Assembly (NCBI GenBank): GCA_029781095.1
Contig: JAKOXM010000473.1
Location: 1-36,127, forward strand
DNA length: 36,127 nucleotides
Direction of reading: 5' to 3'
Source of the DNA: Bacteroidota bacterium
Lineage (GTDB): Bacteria; Bacteroidota; Bacteroidia; Chitinophagales; Saprospiraceae
Position 1 is the first letter of the stretch; every line of letters begins with the position of its first letter. Below the pieces are notes generated by a model. That model saw only the letters and a program-made list of their open reading frames with translations, did not search any database and was not told the origin of the DNA. Shown here piece after piece: positions 1 to 8,409 of this stretch. The position numbers and the translations under genes are program-made.

Positions 1-87
1 AGATTGTGTCGAAGAAATAAGACCGCTCAAGTCAAGTTGAAAACTGACACCGGGGTCGGCTACCTGAATACGCTTAATTTTAGCCAT
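1..87 (-). CDS. Unidentified protein, N-terminal fragment (cut by window edge)
   Basis: An open frame starts at the ATG at 87 and runs off the left edge, giving 29 residues that begin MAKIKRIQVADPG. It lies 61 nt downstream of the 149-3103 CHAT gene on the same strand, the same relative position the 147-aa small protein holds behind the other CHAT gene. The start M-[AG]-K-I-[KR] resembles that small protein (MGKIRVRV), but the similarity is too short to call homology. No Shine-Dalgarno is present, as usual in Bacteroidota. Function cannot be judged from this fragment; the positional parallel suggests a CHAT-linked partner. Confidence 0.55.
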   Translation of the reverse strand, partial: MAKIKRIQVADPGVSFQLDLSGLISSTQS

Positions 88-148
88 GAGAAAGGGAGGT
101 TTTGAAATAAAAAATATTTAAATATTAGACGAGTGCCGTGAAAAAATC

Positions 149-3103
149 TCAATGTTGTTCGACGTCTGATTTTCTTTTTTTGAAAAAATACCACCCGCCG
201 AATAAAAGGAGCGGGATCAGGCACCATAGCAACCAGCCCGCCCGTTGGGTAGAGACCTGTACCGGTGCATCGTTGCCGATCAGCACAAAAGCGCCCCAAA
301 AGAATGGGTGGTTGCGCTGATTGCTGGTCAGGTAATCCAGTTTGGCCTGCCGGATGGCTTCGTCCTTGCCCATTCCCTGTTTCAGATACTGGTAAAACGA
401 CTGCATGATCCCGGCGGTCGCCTGGTCGTCGGCCTGCCACAGACTCATCAGCACGTTGGCGCATCCGGCGTATTTGAAAGCCCTCGCCAGACTCATAACG
501 CCCTCTCCCTTAGCCAGTTGTCCGCGGCCCGTGTTGCATGCGCTCAATACGGCTACATCCGCGTTCAGGCGCATGTTGTATATTTCATAGGCATGCAGAA
601 TACCATCCGAGTCCTCGCCCTCATTCCCCGCGTTTTCTTGCGGCCAGCTGAATACAAGCCCGGAATACATGGGGTCGCAATCATTGAGGAAACCGTGCAT
701 GGCCAGGTGAAGGATGCGGGATTTTGGGGCATACTGCCGAAGGCGTTCCTCGGTGGCGTCCGCACCCAGAAATGCCTCGCTACCAAGCATCCGGGCGATC
801 TGCGAGACTTCGGCGGAGTTGTTGCCCAGGGGTGAAAAATCAGCCGCTTCCACCTCCCGGCACCCGGTATATTCGCCCCGGGAACGGGTTATTCCTTCAT
901 TTGTATATGCAGGGGCAAATCCGGCAAACAGGCATTCGGGTTTTTGTCTCTGGGCCGGCCGCAAGGCCAGGGAGGCCGAATATTCATACCGCACCGCCGT
1001 TTTCAGCAACAGGTAAGGCAGGCCGGCATAGTCGCCTCCTGGACGGGCATTTTCGGTGAGCAACAAATCAAACGGGAGATAGGAGAGGTTGCCATCGGGT
1101 ATGACGATCAGTTTTTTGGGCACCTTTTCCACGACGGGCGCCACGAGAGTCTGATACAATTCTCCCGCGTCGTCGGCAAACCGGGCGATCGCTTCATTGC
1201 TGCGCCCGTGCTCAAGTATCGTCTCGCGGTTGCGAAGGCCGCCGATGAAACGTTCGAGCCTGTCATTGACGCCGGCCTTGTTTGGCAGGGAGCTGCCTTT
1301 CAGACCTGTTTCGTCGATATAAAAAAGGTATGTCGTGCTGTCGCCGCTGAAATACTCCAGCAAGCCGACGCCCGAAGGCAAAGCCTGCCTGACAGCTGCC
1401 ACGCTCAGCGAGGGCTGACTGTATTTGACGCGGTAGTATTCCGGGTACGAGGTTTCCAGTTTTTTTAACAGCGTTTCATAGCTGCGGCGGCGGTCGAAAA
1501 TTTCTTTTTGCCATCTGAATATTTTGGAACTGTCGCCGCGGGCCTTCTGCTGGTCCCTGAATATTTGTTTTTTATAAAAGGCGATATCGATCTTTAAGTC
1601 TTTTTCTTCCCGGAGCAGTTCCTCGGGAATACCCGCTTTTTGCTTTGCCGCGGATTCGCGCAAGGCATCGGCGAGCAGCAATGCCTTGCTTTTTTCTGCG
1701 TATCGGAATGCCTGTTCGAGGTATTTCGTATCACCTGTTTGCGCATTCATTTCCATTGCCGCCCCGATGGCGCCTTCGACGATTGGACGCGCTTCGCGGT
1801 TCCAGAATTGCCGCGAGCCTTCCTGGTATTCGGCGCGCATGGTATCCAGGAGACCCATGGCAACGTCGTATGTAGCCAGGGATGCTTCCAGAAATTGCCG
1901 GTTCTGTTCCTGCGTGGCCAGCTGATGCAGCGTTTCTCCCTTGTCGCGCAGGGTAAGCAGAAAGTCCAGATATGCGTTTACCCGTTGCACCGCCGGATTC
2001 GCCAAAATGTCCTGATAGGGAAAACTGTCGGTAAGCATGCGCAATGCCTGCTGGTAGAAGGCCAATGCACCCCTCGGGTTGCCCTGCCTGTTGGCCACAA
2101 ATCCGAGGTGCCGGTAGGTCTTTCCGAGGCTGGGATGCTTGTCGCCGTACAATTCCTTTTGTTTCTTCAGCGCACGCTGGAGATACTTTTCAGCATCCGG
2201 ATAATTGCCCATGAGCCTGTAAACAAAACCGAGATTTTGCCAGGTTGACTCGATACCGTTATCCAGGTGATGCTTCGCATACAGATTCAGTGCTTTTTGA
2301 AGCGCCTCGAGCGCCGGTTCGTACTCGCCGGACTCTGCATACGAGTTTGCCAGATCGTTGTAGGATGCGATGAAATCGAAAGGTGTTTTTTCCGGAAAAT
2401 TCATCTGCAGCAAAGCAAGCGATTTCTGCGAACAGGCAATGGCCTGTGAAAAATCCTTCTTTCTGTAATAGACCTGACTGAGATTGTTGTAAGACCAAAC
2501 CAGGTTTTCCTTGGAAATAGTGGTATCGTTTAAAAAAATCTGGAGTTCCGACTGGGCATAGTCAATGGCCCTGTCAAAATCGCCTTTCCTGCGGTAAGAG
2601 TCGCTGATGTTGTGATAAGCATCGGCCAACAGTTTGGTGTTGCCGTTCTTTTTGTAAAAAGCGATCTCCTCAAGTCCGTATTTCAGGGCGGTCTCGAAAT
2701 CGCCGAGAGCATTGTAAACAATACCGGCGCAGTTGTAATACACACCCCAAAAATCATTGTCCGAAGGAATGGCCGTTTTCCCTTTTTGCCCCAGTACGGG
2801 CAGCAAGGCCTCGGCCTCCTTGAACCTGTTCAGGTAATAGAGGGCGAGGCTCTCCTGCACCTTCGATTTTCCCCATTCGGGCCAGTTATTCATTTTCTCC
2901 GAAAAGGCTGCTGCCTTTTGGGCGTAAATAAGGGCGCTGCCGGGCTCGCCGGTTTCGTTCAAGTGCTCTGCCTTCTGGCGTAATGCCATAAGCTCCCATT
3001 CCGGGTCGCCTGCTTTGACGCCCCGGGAAGGGTTGGGAATCTGGCCGCAAAGGGCAATACCCAATACAAGTAACCACAGAGGCCAGTATTTCGATGTCTT
3101 CAT
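149..3103 (-). CDS. TPR-CHAT caspase-like protease, membrane anchored (copy A)
   Basis: A 984-aa protein. Residues 1-22 look like a signal sequence, about 35-400 are TPR-like helical repeats, about 495-560 is a charged coiled-coil-like linker, and about 640-940 is a CHAT domain (caspase HetF-associated with TPRs, clan CD peptidase fold). The catalytic pair is intact: His803 in AMHG and Cys856 in SACNTG. Residues 956-974 form a transmembrane segment followed by KKRK, so the enzyme is probably exported and held in the inner membrane by its C-terminus. I chose the ATG at 3103 over 3121 because it directly precedes the signal sequence and because the bases just upstream (AAACGTAT.GCATG) recur before the paralogue at 6795. 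It is very similar to that paralogue through the CHAT domain, so the pair is a tandem duplication. The substrate is unknown. CHAT proteins elsewhere act as sensor-controlled proteases, but a role here is inference. Confidence 0.88.
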   Translation of the reverse strand: MKTSKYWPLWLLVLGIALCGQIPNPSRGVKAGDPEWELMALRQKAEHLNETGEPGSALIYAQKAAAFSEKMNNWPEWGKSKVQESLALYYLNRFKEAEALLPVLGQKGKTAIPSDNDFWGVYYNCAGIVYNALGDFETALKYGLEEIAFYKKNGNTKLLADAYHNISDSYRRKGDFDRAIDYAQSELQIFLNDTTISKENLVWSYNNLSQVYYRKKDFSQAIACSQKSLALLQMNFPEKTPFDFIASYNDLANSYAESGEYEPALEALQKALNLYAKHHLDNGIESTWQNLGFVYRLMGNYPDAEKYLQRALKKQKELYGDKHPSLGKTYRHLGFVANRQGNPRGALAFYQQALRMLTDSFPYQDILANPAVQRVNAYLDFLLTLRDKGETLHQLATQEQNRQFLEASLATYDVAMGLLDTMRAEYQEGSRQFWNREARPIVEGAIGAAMEMNAQTGDTKYLEQAFRYAEKSKALLLADALRESAAKQKAGIPEELLREEKDLKIDIAFYKKQIFRDQQKARGDSSKIFRWQKEIFDRRRSYETLLKKLETSYPEYYRVKYSQPSLSVAAVRQALPSGVGLLEYFSGDSTTYLFYIDETGLKGSSLPNKAGVNDRLERFIGGLRNRETILEHGRSNEAIARFADDAGELYQTLVAPVVEKVPKKLIVIPDGNLSYLPFDLLLTENARPGGDYAGLPYLLLKTAVRYEYSASLALRPAQRQKPECLFAGFAPAYTNEGITRSRGEYTGCREVEAADFSPLGNNSAEVSQIARMLGSEAFLGADATEERLRQYAPKSRILHLAMHGFLNDCDPMYSGLVFSWPQENAGNEGEDSDGILHAYEIYNMRLNADVAVLSACNTGRGQLAKGEGVMSLARAFKYAGCANVLMSLWQADDQATAGIMQSFYQYLKQGMGKDEAIRQAKLDYLTSNQRNHPFFWGAFVLIGNDAPVQVSTQRAGWLLWCLIPLLLFGGWYFFKKRKSDVEQH

Positions 3104-3277
3104 GCCATACGTTTGGCGCATTTTGATGGGGCCGCAGATGAAGGATTACAAAGTTGCGGCGCGACAAACGTTTTATTCCGAAAATACCTGCCTGCCAAAT
3201 CAGGTTGTCGGTGCCTTTTTTGCAAAGGCAAATGAACACATTTTTTCCTGCAATCCCGTTGTATTGCCGGAGGCATT

Positions 3278-3721
3278 CTATCCCGCCTTCAGGCCAAACA
3301 AGCGGGCAAAAAACAACCATATCCTTTGAAAAAAAGATACAGAGCCGCCCGAGGGAGCCGGCATGCGAGCCATAACTTCCTCCGATACCCTGTTGTGTAT
3401 TACAGCACCCGAAGCCGGGTCCAGGTCAGACACGGTAAAGCCCGGTACATTCTGAAGGCTTGTAATGGAGTATGAATCCACAGAAGTGCCGGATGAAAAA
3501 AGAAGGTTCAGCCCGCCGTTCCCGTCCGGGCCGGTACTGATCTGGGTCAACGGGGTTTGCCTCACGCCGACCAGAAGTGTACAGGTGGCGCTGCTATCCG
3601 ATGATATACTCACTCCGGTGGTTTCGGGCGACAAATTAACGGTGACGTTGCCACCTACCATTGCGGCGTTATTGTCGTCAGTACCTCCCGCTTGAGAAAC
3701 TCTTACTCTGATCTTTCCCAT
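3278..3721 (-). CDS. Small protein with amphipathic C-terminal helix, between two CHAT genes
   Basis: A 147-aa protein of no family I recognise. Residues 1 to about 110 are rich in Gly, Ser, Thr and Val and look like a beta-rich domain. After a flexible APSGG linker, the last 20 or so residues form a very hydrophobic stretch (SFFQRIWLFFARLFGL) with two Arg seven residues apart, consistent with an amphipathic or membrane-inserting helix. There is no signal peptide. It lies 113 nt after the first CHAT gene and 174 nt before the second, on the same strand, so it is probably co-transcribed. The layout fits a protease-substrate, effector or tethering role, but that is inference; no catalytic motif is visible. 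The ATG at 3721 is the only good start. Confidence 0.72.
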   Translation of the reverse strand: MGKIRVRVSQAGGTDDNNAAMVGGNVTVNLSPETTGVSISSDSSATCTLLVGVRQTPLTQISTGPDGNGGLNLLFSSGTSVDSYSITSLQNVPGFTVSDLDPASGAVIHNRVSEEVMARMPAPSGGSVSFFQRIWLFFARLFGLKAG

Positions 3722-3796
3722 AATAATTGGTTTTTAAAAAGTGAAAAGCAGTAACAAATTGACTGGTTGGCTTTTGGGGTGAATACCTATGTAGAC

Positions 3797-3814
3797 GAAA
3801 AAGGTTCCTTTTTC
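3797..3814. other. Short dyad just after the copy B CHAT gene
   Basis: GAAAAAGG and CCTTTTTC face each other with a 2-nt centre, 21-38 nt downstream of the CHAT stop on the minus strand. It could be a weak partial terminator or an mRNA end-protecting hairpin between the CHAT gene and the small protein. There is no separate T-run after it, so termination is doubtful. Confidence 0.35.
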
Positions 3815-3834
3815 TCGATAATGGCAGGTTGTTT

Positions 3835-6795
3835 TCAGGAAATGCGGGATTTTACTTTTTTCCGGAGACCCCACCACGCAACACCCGAGCCTGCCAGGAT
3901 CAGCGCGAGGCCATACCATATCCAGTTCGAAGGCTCTTTCAGTGGCCGGTCGTCGCCGATGAGCACGAATGCGCCCCAAAAAAACGGGTGATTCCGGGGA
4001 TTTTCGGCCAGATAATCCAGCTTGGCCTGCCGGATGGCTTCGTCTTTCCCGAGTCCGTCCTGCAGATGCCGGTAAAAATCCTGCATGATTTGTGCGGTCG
4101 CCCGGTCGTCGGCCTGCCAGAGGCTCATCATCACGTTGGCGCAGCCTGCGTATTTAAAAGCGCGCGCCAGACTGATGACACCTTCTCCTTTTGCCAGCTG
4201 GCCGCGGCCGGTATTGCATGCGCTCAGCACGGCCAGTTCGGCGTTCAGATGGAGGTTATAAATTTCATAGGCGTGCAAAAAGCCGTCGTTGTCTTCGGCA
4301 ATGGAATCACTCCGGACGCCATCCTTTTCTTTAAAAGCGGCCCCGGAAAAAACAAGCCCGGAATACAAGGGGTCGCAGTCGTTGAGAAAACCGTGCATGG
4401 CGAAATGGACGACGCGAGGCCCCTGCGCATGCTTCCGGAATTGCAATTCCGTGGCTTCGCCAGCGACAAATGCCTGACCGCCAACAAGCTTTGCTATATT
4501 CATTACCTCGTCTTCATTGTTGCTCAGGCGAGCGAAATCCGAGGCTGCCGGGCCCCGGCAATCGGTCCGTCCGTCGCGGGTTGCGGCTATCGACCAGTCG
4601 TCGCCATATGCAGGCGCATATCCGGCAAAGTAACTGCCCGAATGATGGTGCGAAGGCGCCTTCAGGGCAAGACCCGCCGAATATTCGTATCGTACCGCCG
4701 TTTGCCGCAGCAGATAGGGGAGGGTGTTGTATGCCTGCACACTGTTCGTATCTGCGTTTTTCGTGAGCAGCAACTCAAACGGGAGATAGGCCAGTCTGCC
4801 GTCGGGTATGACAACGAGTTTTTCCGGAATTTTTTCACCTGCAGGCGCCAGCAGGACACGATATACCGTGCGGGCATCCAGCGCAAACCGGCGGATGGCA
4901 GCCGTACTTCGGCCCTGTTCGGTCACCAGATCGCGGTCGCGCAGGCCGTCGAGCAGGCGATTGAGGGCGCCGGTATAAATGCTGTCGGTTGCCAGGCGGA
5001 GGCCGACTGCGTGGCTTTGGTCGAAGTAAAAGGCAAAAGAACCCCGGTCACCCTGAAAGAATTCGAGCATTCCAGTGCCTGCAGGCAGCGCCTGTTGTGC
5101 GCCGGAGAGGGTCAGGATGGGGTGGCGATATTTGATTTGGTAGTATTCCGGGTAGGCCGATTCCAACTTGGCAAGCAAGGCGTCGTATGCCCGGCGGCGC
5201 TGCAGGATTTCGCCTTGCCACAGCAGCAGCCGCGAAGTGTCGGCCTTGGTTTTTTGCTGTTCGAGGAAGACTTGTTTTTTATAGAAGGCAATGTCGATTT
5301 TCAATTGCTTTTCTTTCTGGAGCAGGGTGTCGGGAATGCCTGCCTGTTGTTTGTCGGCCGATTCGCGAAGAGCTTCCGCGAGTAAAAAAGCCTTGCTTTT
5401 TTCCGCATACTGAAATGCCTGGTCGAGATAGCGGGCGTCTTTTGTGTTTTGGTAAAGCTGCAAGGCAAGTTCAAGGGCGCTTTCGATGATGGGGCGGGCT
5501 TCCTGGTTCCAGAATATTTGCGAACCCTCCTGGTATTCTGCGCGCATACTGTCGAGCACGCCCGCCGCCACGTCGAATGTAGCCAGGGAGGCTTCCAGAA
5601 AGGCCGAATTGGACTCCTTTTGAGCCAGCAAGCGGAGTGATTGGGCCTTTTCGCTCAGGCAGTACATGAGATCAGTATAGACGCTTACGCGTTTTATGGC
5701 CGGATTGGCCAGTATGTCCTCACAGGGAAAAGAATCGGTCAGTGCGCGAAGAGCCTGTTGTTGCCAGCGCAGCGCTTCACGAAGGTTCCCCTGTTGCTGT
5801 TCGACGAGTCCCATGTGCCGGCATGCCTTGCCATAGAACGGGAGATTGGGGCTGCCACTCCGTATGGCGCGCCGGAGGTATTCGGTAGCCTTCGGGTAAA
5901 GCCCCATCTTTTCATAGAGGTAGCCCAGGTCGTACAAGGTAAACTCGATCTGGTCATTGAATTTGTTCTGTGCATGGATGCGCAAGGCTTTTTGAAGGTA
6001 ATCCTGCGCCTTTTCATAGGCCCCTATTTCAATGCAGGCATTGGCGAGATCGACGTATGTCTGAATTTTTAACTGGAAATCGTCAGGACATTGTTTTTCT
6101 ATGATCGAAAGGGCTTTTTCTGCGTATGCGACAGCCTTTTGGGGATTATTTTTTCGGTACCAGATTTTGCTCAGATTGCCATAGGTCCATGCCAGGTCGG
6201 CAGGAGCGGTTTGGGGTTCCGACAAAAAATAACGCAGTGCCGACTGCGTATACTCAAGCGCTCTGTCAAAATCACCCCGCGAACGGTAAGATGCTCCGAT
6301 ATTATTGCAAGCAATGGCCAGATCGGTCAGACTGTCGATCTTTTCGTAGAAGGAGATTTCTTTCAACCCGTACTTCAGCGCCGCTTCGTAATTGCCGGTC
6401 ATGATGTAAATGGCGCCTGCGGCATTGTAATAATTGCCCCAGAAAGAGCTGTCGGCGGGAAGGACTGCCTGCGCCTTTTGTTCGAGCACAGGAAACGTGG
6501 AGATCGCCTCGTTATATTGTCCCAGGCCGTAATAGGCTTCCAGTGCAGTGTTTTGGGATTTACCCCAGTTATACCAGTCTTTTGCTTTTTCCGCCAGGCT
6601 GCCGGCCTTGCGGGCATACACAAGCGCACTGTCATATTGTCCGGCTTCCGAAAAAATGCCGGCCTTTGTACACAGGTCCGCAGCTTCGGCATCGGGGCTG
6701 TCTGCGGTCCCGTCGGTTTGGATATTGGGTGACTGGCCGCACAGGACAACGCCAAGCAAAAGCAAAAAGGGAGGCCAATTGAAAGTTGTTTTCAT
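3835..6795 (-). CDS. TPR-CHAT caspase-like protease, membrane anchored (copy B)
   Basis: A 986-aa paralogue of the 149-3103 product with the same layout: signal-like N-terminus (LLLLGVVLCGQS), TPR-like repeats over about residues 35-400, a charged helical linker near 500-565, a CHAT domain near 640-940 and a membrane segment near 957-977 followed by RKK. The catalytic residues are His801 (AMHG) and Cys860 (SACNTG). The blocks around both residues and the C-terminal NHPFFWGAFVLIG are nearly identical between copies, while the TPR halves differ more. This suggests a conserved protease with diverging sensing surfaces. It is the first CHAT gene after the sigma/anti-sigma pair, 124 nt downstream, and a TACTTTTG box lies in that gap. 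The Cys in LCGQ is not a convincing lipobox because a Leu precedes it. Confidence 0.88.
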   Translation of the reverse strand: MKTTFNWPPFLLLLGVVLCGQSPNIQTDGTADSPDAEAADLCTKAGIFSEAGQYDSALVYARKAGSLAEKAKDWYNWGKSQNTALEAYYGLGQYNEAISTFPVLEQKAQAVLPADSSFWGNYYNAAGAIYIMTGNYEAALKYGLKEISFYEKIDSLTDLAIACNNIGASYRSRGDFDRALEYTQSALRYFLSEPQTAPADLAWTYGNLSKIWYRKNNPQKAVAYAEKALSIIEKQCPDDFQLKIQTYVDLANACIEIGAYEKAQDYLQKALRIHAQNKFNDQIEFTLYDLGYLYEKMGLYPKATEYLRRAIRSGSPNLPFYGKACRHMGLVEQQQGNLREALRWQQQALRALTDSFPCEDILANPAIKRVSVYTDLMYCLSEKAQSLRLLAQKESNSAFLEASLATFDVAAGVLDSMRAEYQEGSQIFWNQEARPIIESALELALQLYQNTKDARYLDQAFQYAEKSKAFLLAEALRESADKQQAGIPDTLLQKEKQLKIDIAFYKKQVFLEQQKTKADTSRLLLWQGEILQRRRAYDALLAKLESAYPEYYQIKYRHPILTLSGAQQALPAGTGMLEFFQGDRGSFAFYFDQSHAVGLRLATDSIYTGALNRLLDGLRDRDLVTEQGRSTAAIRRFALDARTVYRVLLAPAGEKIPEKLVVIPDGRLAYLPFELLLTKNADTNSVQAYNTLPYLLRQTAVRYEYSAGLALKAPSHHHSGSYFAGYAPAYGDDWSIAATRDGRTDCRGPAASDFARLSNNEDEVMNIAKLVGGQAFVAGEATELQFRKHAQGPRVVHFAMHGFLNDCDPLYSGLVFSGAAFKEKDGVRSDSIAEDNDGFLHAYEIYNLHLNAELAVLSACNTGRGQLAKGEGVISLARAFKYAGCANVMMSLWQADDRATAQIMQDFYRHLQDGLGKDEAIRQAKLDYLAENPRNHPFFWGAFVLIGDDRPLKEPSNWIWYGLALILAGSGVAWWGLRKKVKSRIS

Positions 6796-6876
6796 GCGAT
6801 ACGTTTAACGCACTTTTTCAGTGGTAAAAGGATTAAAAAAAGCGCGTCCGAACCGTGTTAAATGATGTACGCAGGC

Positions 6877-6884
6877 CAAAAGTA
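6877..6884 (-). promoter_or_regulatory. Possible -7 promoter box for the CHAT genes
   Basis: TACTTTTG on the minus strand matches the Bacteroidota -7 consensus TAnnTTTG and lies 82 nt before the copy B CHAT start. I do not see a convincing TTTG -33 element at the usual distance, so this may be a weak promoter, one read by an alternative sigma factor, or chance. Confidence 0.35.
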
Positions 6885-6919
6885 AAAAACTGGGGTAAAG
6901 GATCTATATTAATTTACAT

Positions 6920-7699
6920 CTATTTCAGCGTTTCAAGCAATTCCTGCGCTTCTTTCCTGCGCGGATTGCCAGCCTGGGAGGCTATATTTTGCAATACCGG
7001 TTTTGCCTGCACGACATCATCCACAACGATATAGGCGAGGGCTGAATACCATTGCGCTTCGTCCCAGTCATAGCTATCAGAGCTGACTTTTTTCAAGGCG
7101 TCGAGCGCTTCCCGGCCCTGCCCGATTGCAAGACGGGATATTCCGAGGTAAAGCTGCGCCTCCGAGCGACGGGTATAATTCGGGTTGGCAAGAAGCGCTT
7201 CCAGTGCGGCTATGGCGTCGTCGTATTGCTTCGCCTCGTAAGCCTTTTGCCAGGTAGCGACTTCCGCGTCGCGGACGACCGGCAGGGGACCCGTGCGGAA
7301 ATGCTCGTCGAACACCGCCTTATTATTATAGGCGTACTGCGTGCCTGTCGGCTGCAGGCTTTGGTAAACCGGCCATGCTATGAGCACAAGCAATACGGCT
7401 GCCGCGGCAGCATAGGCCCAGCGCGGCAAGTGGAAAATGCGTTTCGGGCCGACGTTTACGGTTGTGGCCGTGAGTCCGGATGCATTCTCCTGCATGAGTT
7501 TTTTCCCCAGCACGTGAAGTTTTTCAGCCAGCTGGCGATCCCCCTCCGTCTGAATCCCTTTCTGAACGACTGCCCAGGTTGCTATTTCTTCTGCAAAAGC
7601 GGAATCGTCTTTAAGGCGTTGCTCAAAGGCTGTTCGTTCTGCCTCCGGCATTTGGCCGGATGCGTATCTTTTGAGCAGATCATATGTTTGTTGTTCCAT
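6920..7699 (-). CDS. One-pass membrane protein with TPR-like outer domain, anti-sigma candidate
   Basis: A 259-aa protein. Residues 1-75 are a soluble helical segment (LLKRYASGQMPEAERTAFEQ) of the kind seen at the N-terminus of anti-sigma factors, but without zinc-binding Cys/His. Residues 94-113 form one transmembrane helix. Residues about 150-258 are TPR-like (WQKAYEAKQYDDAIAALEAL and following repeats). Topology should put the N-terminus in the cytoplasm and the TPR part in the periplasm. The ATG at 7699 is only 8 nt after the stop of the sigma factor gene, so the two are very likely translationally linked. This order (sigma, membrane partner, downstream targets) supports an anti-sigma role. 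The TPR part could contact the TPRs of the CHAT proteins, which is a guess. Confidence 0.75.
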   Translation of the reverse strand: MEQQTYDLLKRYASGQMPEAERTAFEQRLKDDSAFAEEIATWAVVQKGIQTEGDRQLAEKLHVLGKKLMQENASGLTATTVNVGPKRIFHLPRWAYAAAAAVLLVLIAWPVYQSLQPTGTQYAYNNKAVFDEHFRTGPLPVVRDAEVATWQKAYEAKQYDDAIAALEALLANPNYTRRSEAQLYLGISRLAIGQGREALDALKKVSSDSYDWDEAQWYSALAYIVVDDVVQAKPVLQNIASQAGNPRRKEAQELLETLK

Positions 7700-7707
7700 T
7701 GTAATCG

Positions 7708-8268
7708 TTATTGCACGCCCATCAGTTCGCGAAGTTTTTGAAGGCAGGCGTATTTTTTATTTTCTATGCTGTTTACATTTTTCAATCCGATGGCATTCGC
7801 TATTTCAAGAGCATCGTATCCGAGATATTCCGAGTACATCAAAATCTGTTGACAAACCTTTCCGAGTTGCAGGAGTTTGTGTTTTAACTTTTCCACCTGC
7901 TCTTCATCGGCCCACCTGCTCAGCAAATCCTGACTTTCATCGGTCGTGTCGGGCACTTCTCCCATCAGTTGTACAGGATTAGACGATTTCGAACGAAAAA
8001 TATCAATGCAGCGGTTGTAAAAAATTTGCTGAAGGCAGTTGCGCAGAGAAATACCGTCCGGCAATACGTTGTTCAGAATCTGTTTCCTTATAACGATGAT
8101 GGCATTATCGTATGCACTGATGAGATCGTCTTCGTCGAGTTTGCTGAATTTGATCCGGCCTTCACGGGCTATCTCAAAGCAATGCTCGTAGAGTCGCTTG
8201 ATGGCATATTCCTGCCGGCTTCCGCCGGCCCGGATTTCAGATATCATTTGTTCGTCGTTCAGATCCAT
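7708..8268 (-). CDS. ECF-like sigma-70 family RNA polymerase sigma factor
   Basis: A 186-aa protein with the two-domain layout of small sigma factors. A region-2-like helical domain occupies about residues 40-95 (DDLISAYDNAIIVIRKQI ... NRCIDIFR) and a region-4-like helix-turn-helix about 130-183 (VCQQILMYSEYLGYDALEIA followed by a recognition-helix-like LKNVNSIENKK). No region 1 or 3 is present. It likely directs RNA polymerase to promoters of the downstream minus-strand genes and perhaps others. It is the first gene of the cassette and overlaps none of its neighbours. Sequence divergence from housekeeping sigma is high; the fold assignment rests on the region 2 and 4 patterns only. Confidence 0.8.
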   Translation of the reverse strand: MDLNDEQMISEIRAGGSRQEYAIKRLYEHCFEIAREGRIKFSKLDEDDLISAYDNAIIVIRKQILNNVLPDGISLRNCLQQIFYNRCIDIFRSKSSNPVQLMGEVPDTTDESQDLLSRWADEEQVEKLKHKLLQLGKVCQQILMYSEYLGYDALEIANAIGLKNVNSIENKKYACLQKLRELMGVQ

Positions 8269-8346
8269 CTTTCGGCTGCTTCGGGGCTTTCGTCAAAACA
8301 GGGATTATGCCGGGGCGCCCGAAGGCAAAGCGTATAGTCACAGCAA

Positions 8347-8369
8347 ATCTATTACATGCATACATAGAT
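8347..8369. promoter_or_regulatory. 23-bp dyad upstream of the sigma gene
   Basis: ATCTAT and ATAGAT flank a central ATGCAT, forming a near-symmetric 23-bp site about 80 nt upstream of the sigma factor start. A TAGATTTG box on the minus strand (8344-8351), matching TAnnTTTG, overlaps one edge. The arrangement is what an operator over a promoter would look like. No -33 element is clear. Confidence 0.4.
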
Positions 8370-8409
8370 TCCTGTGCCGATAAGCGATTTCTTGAGATGC
8401 AGCGCGATT

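Noticed and set aside
3829-5385. Plus-strand ORF of 518 aa inside CHAT copy B
   Set aside because: It lies opposite a catalytic-domain gene with strong motifs and shows no domain of its own.
6720-6795. Lipoprotein signal on the CHAT proteins
   Set aside because: The cysteine follows Leu (LCGQ) rather than Gly, Ala or Ser, so a lipobox is unlikely.
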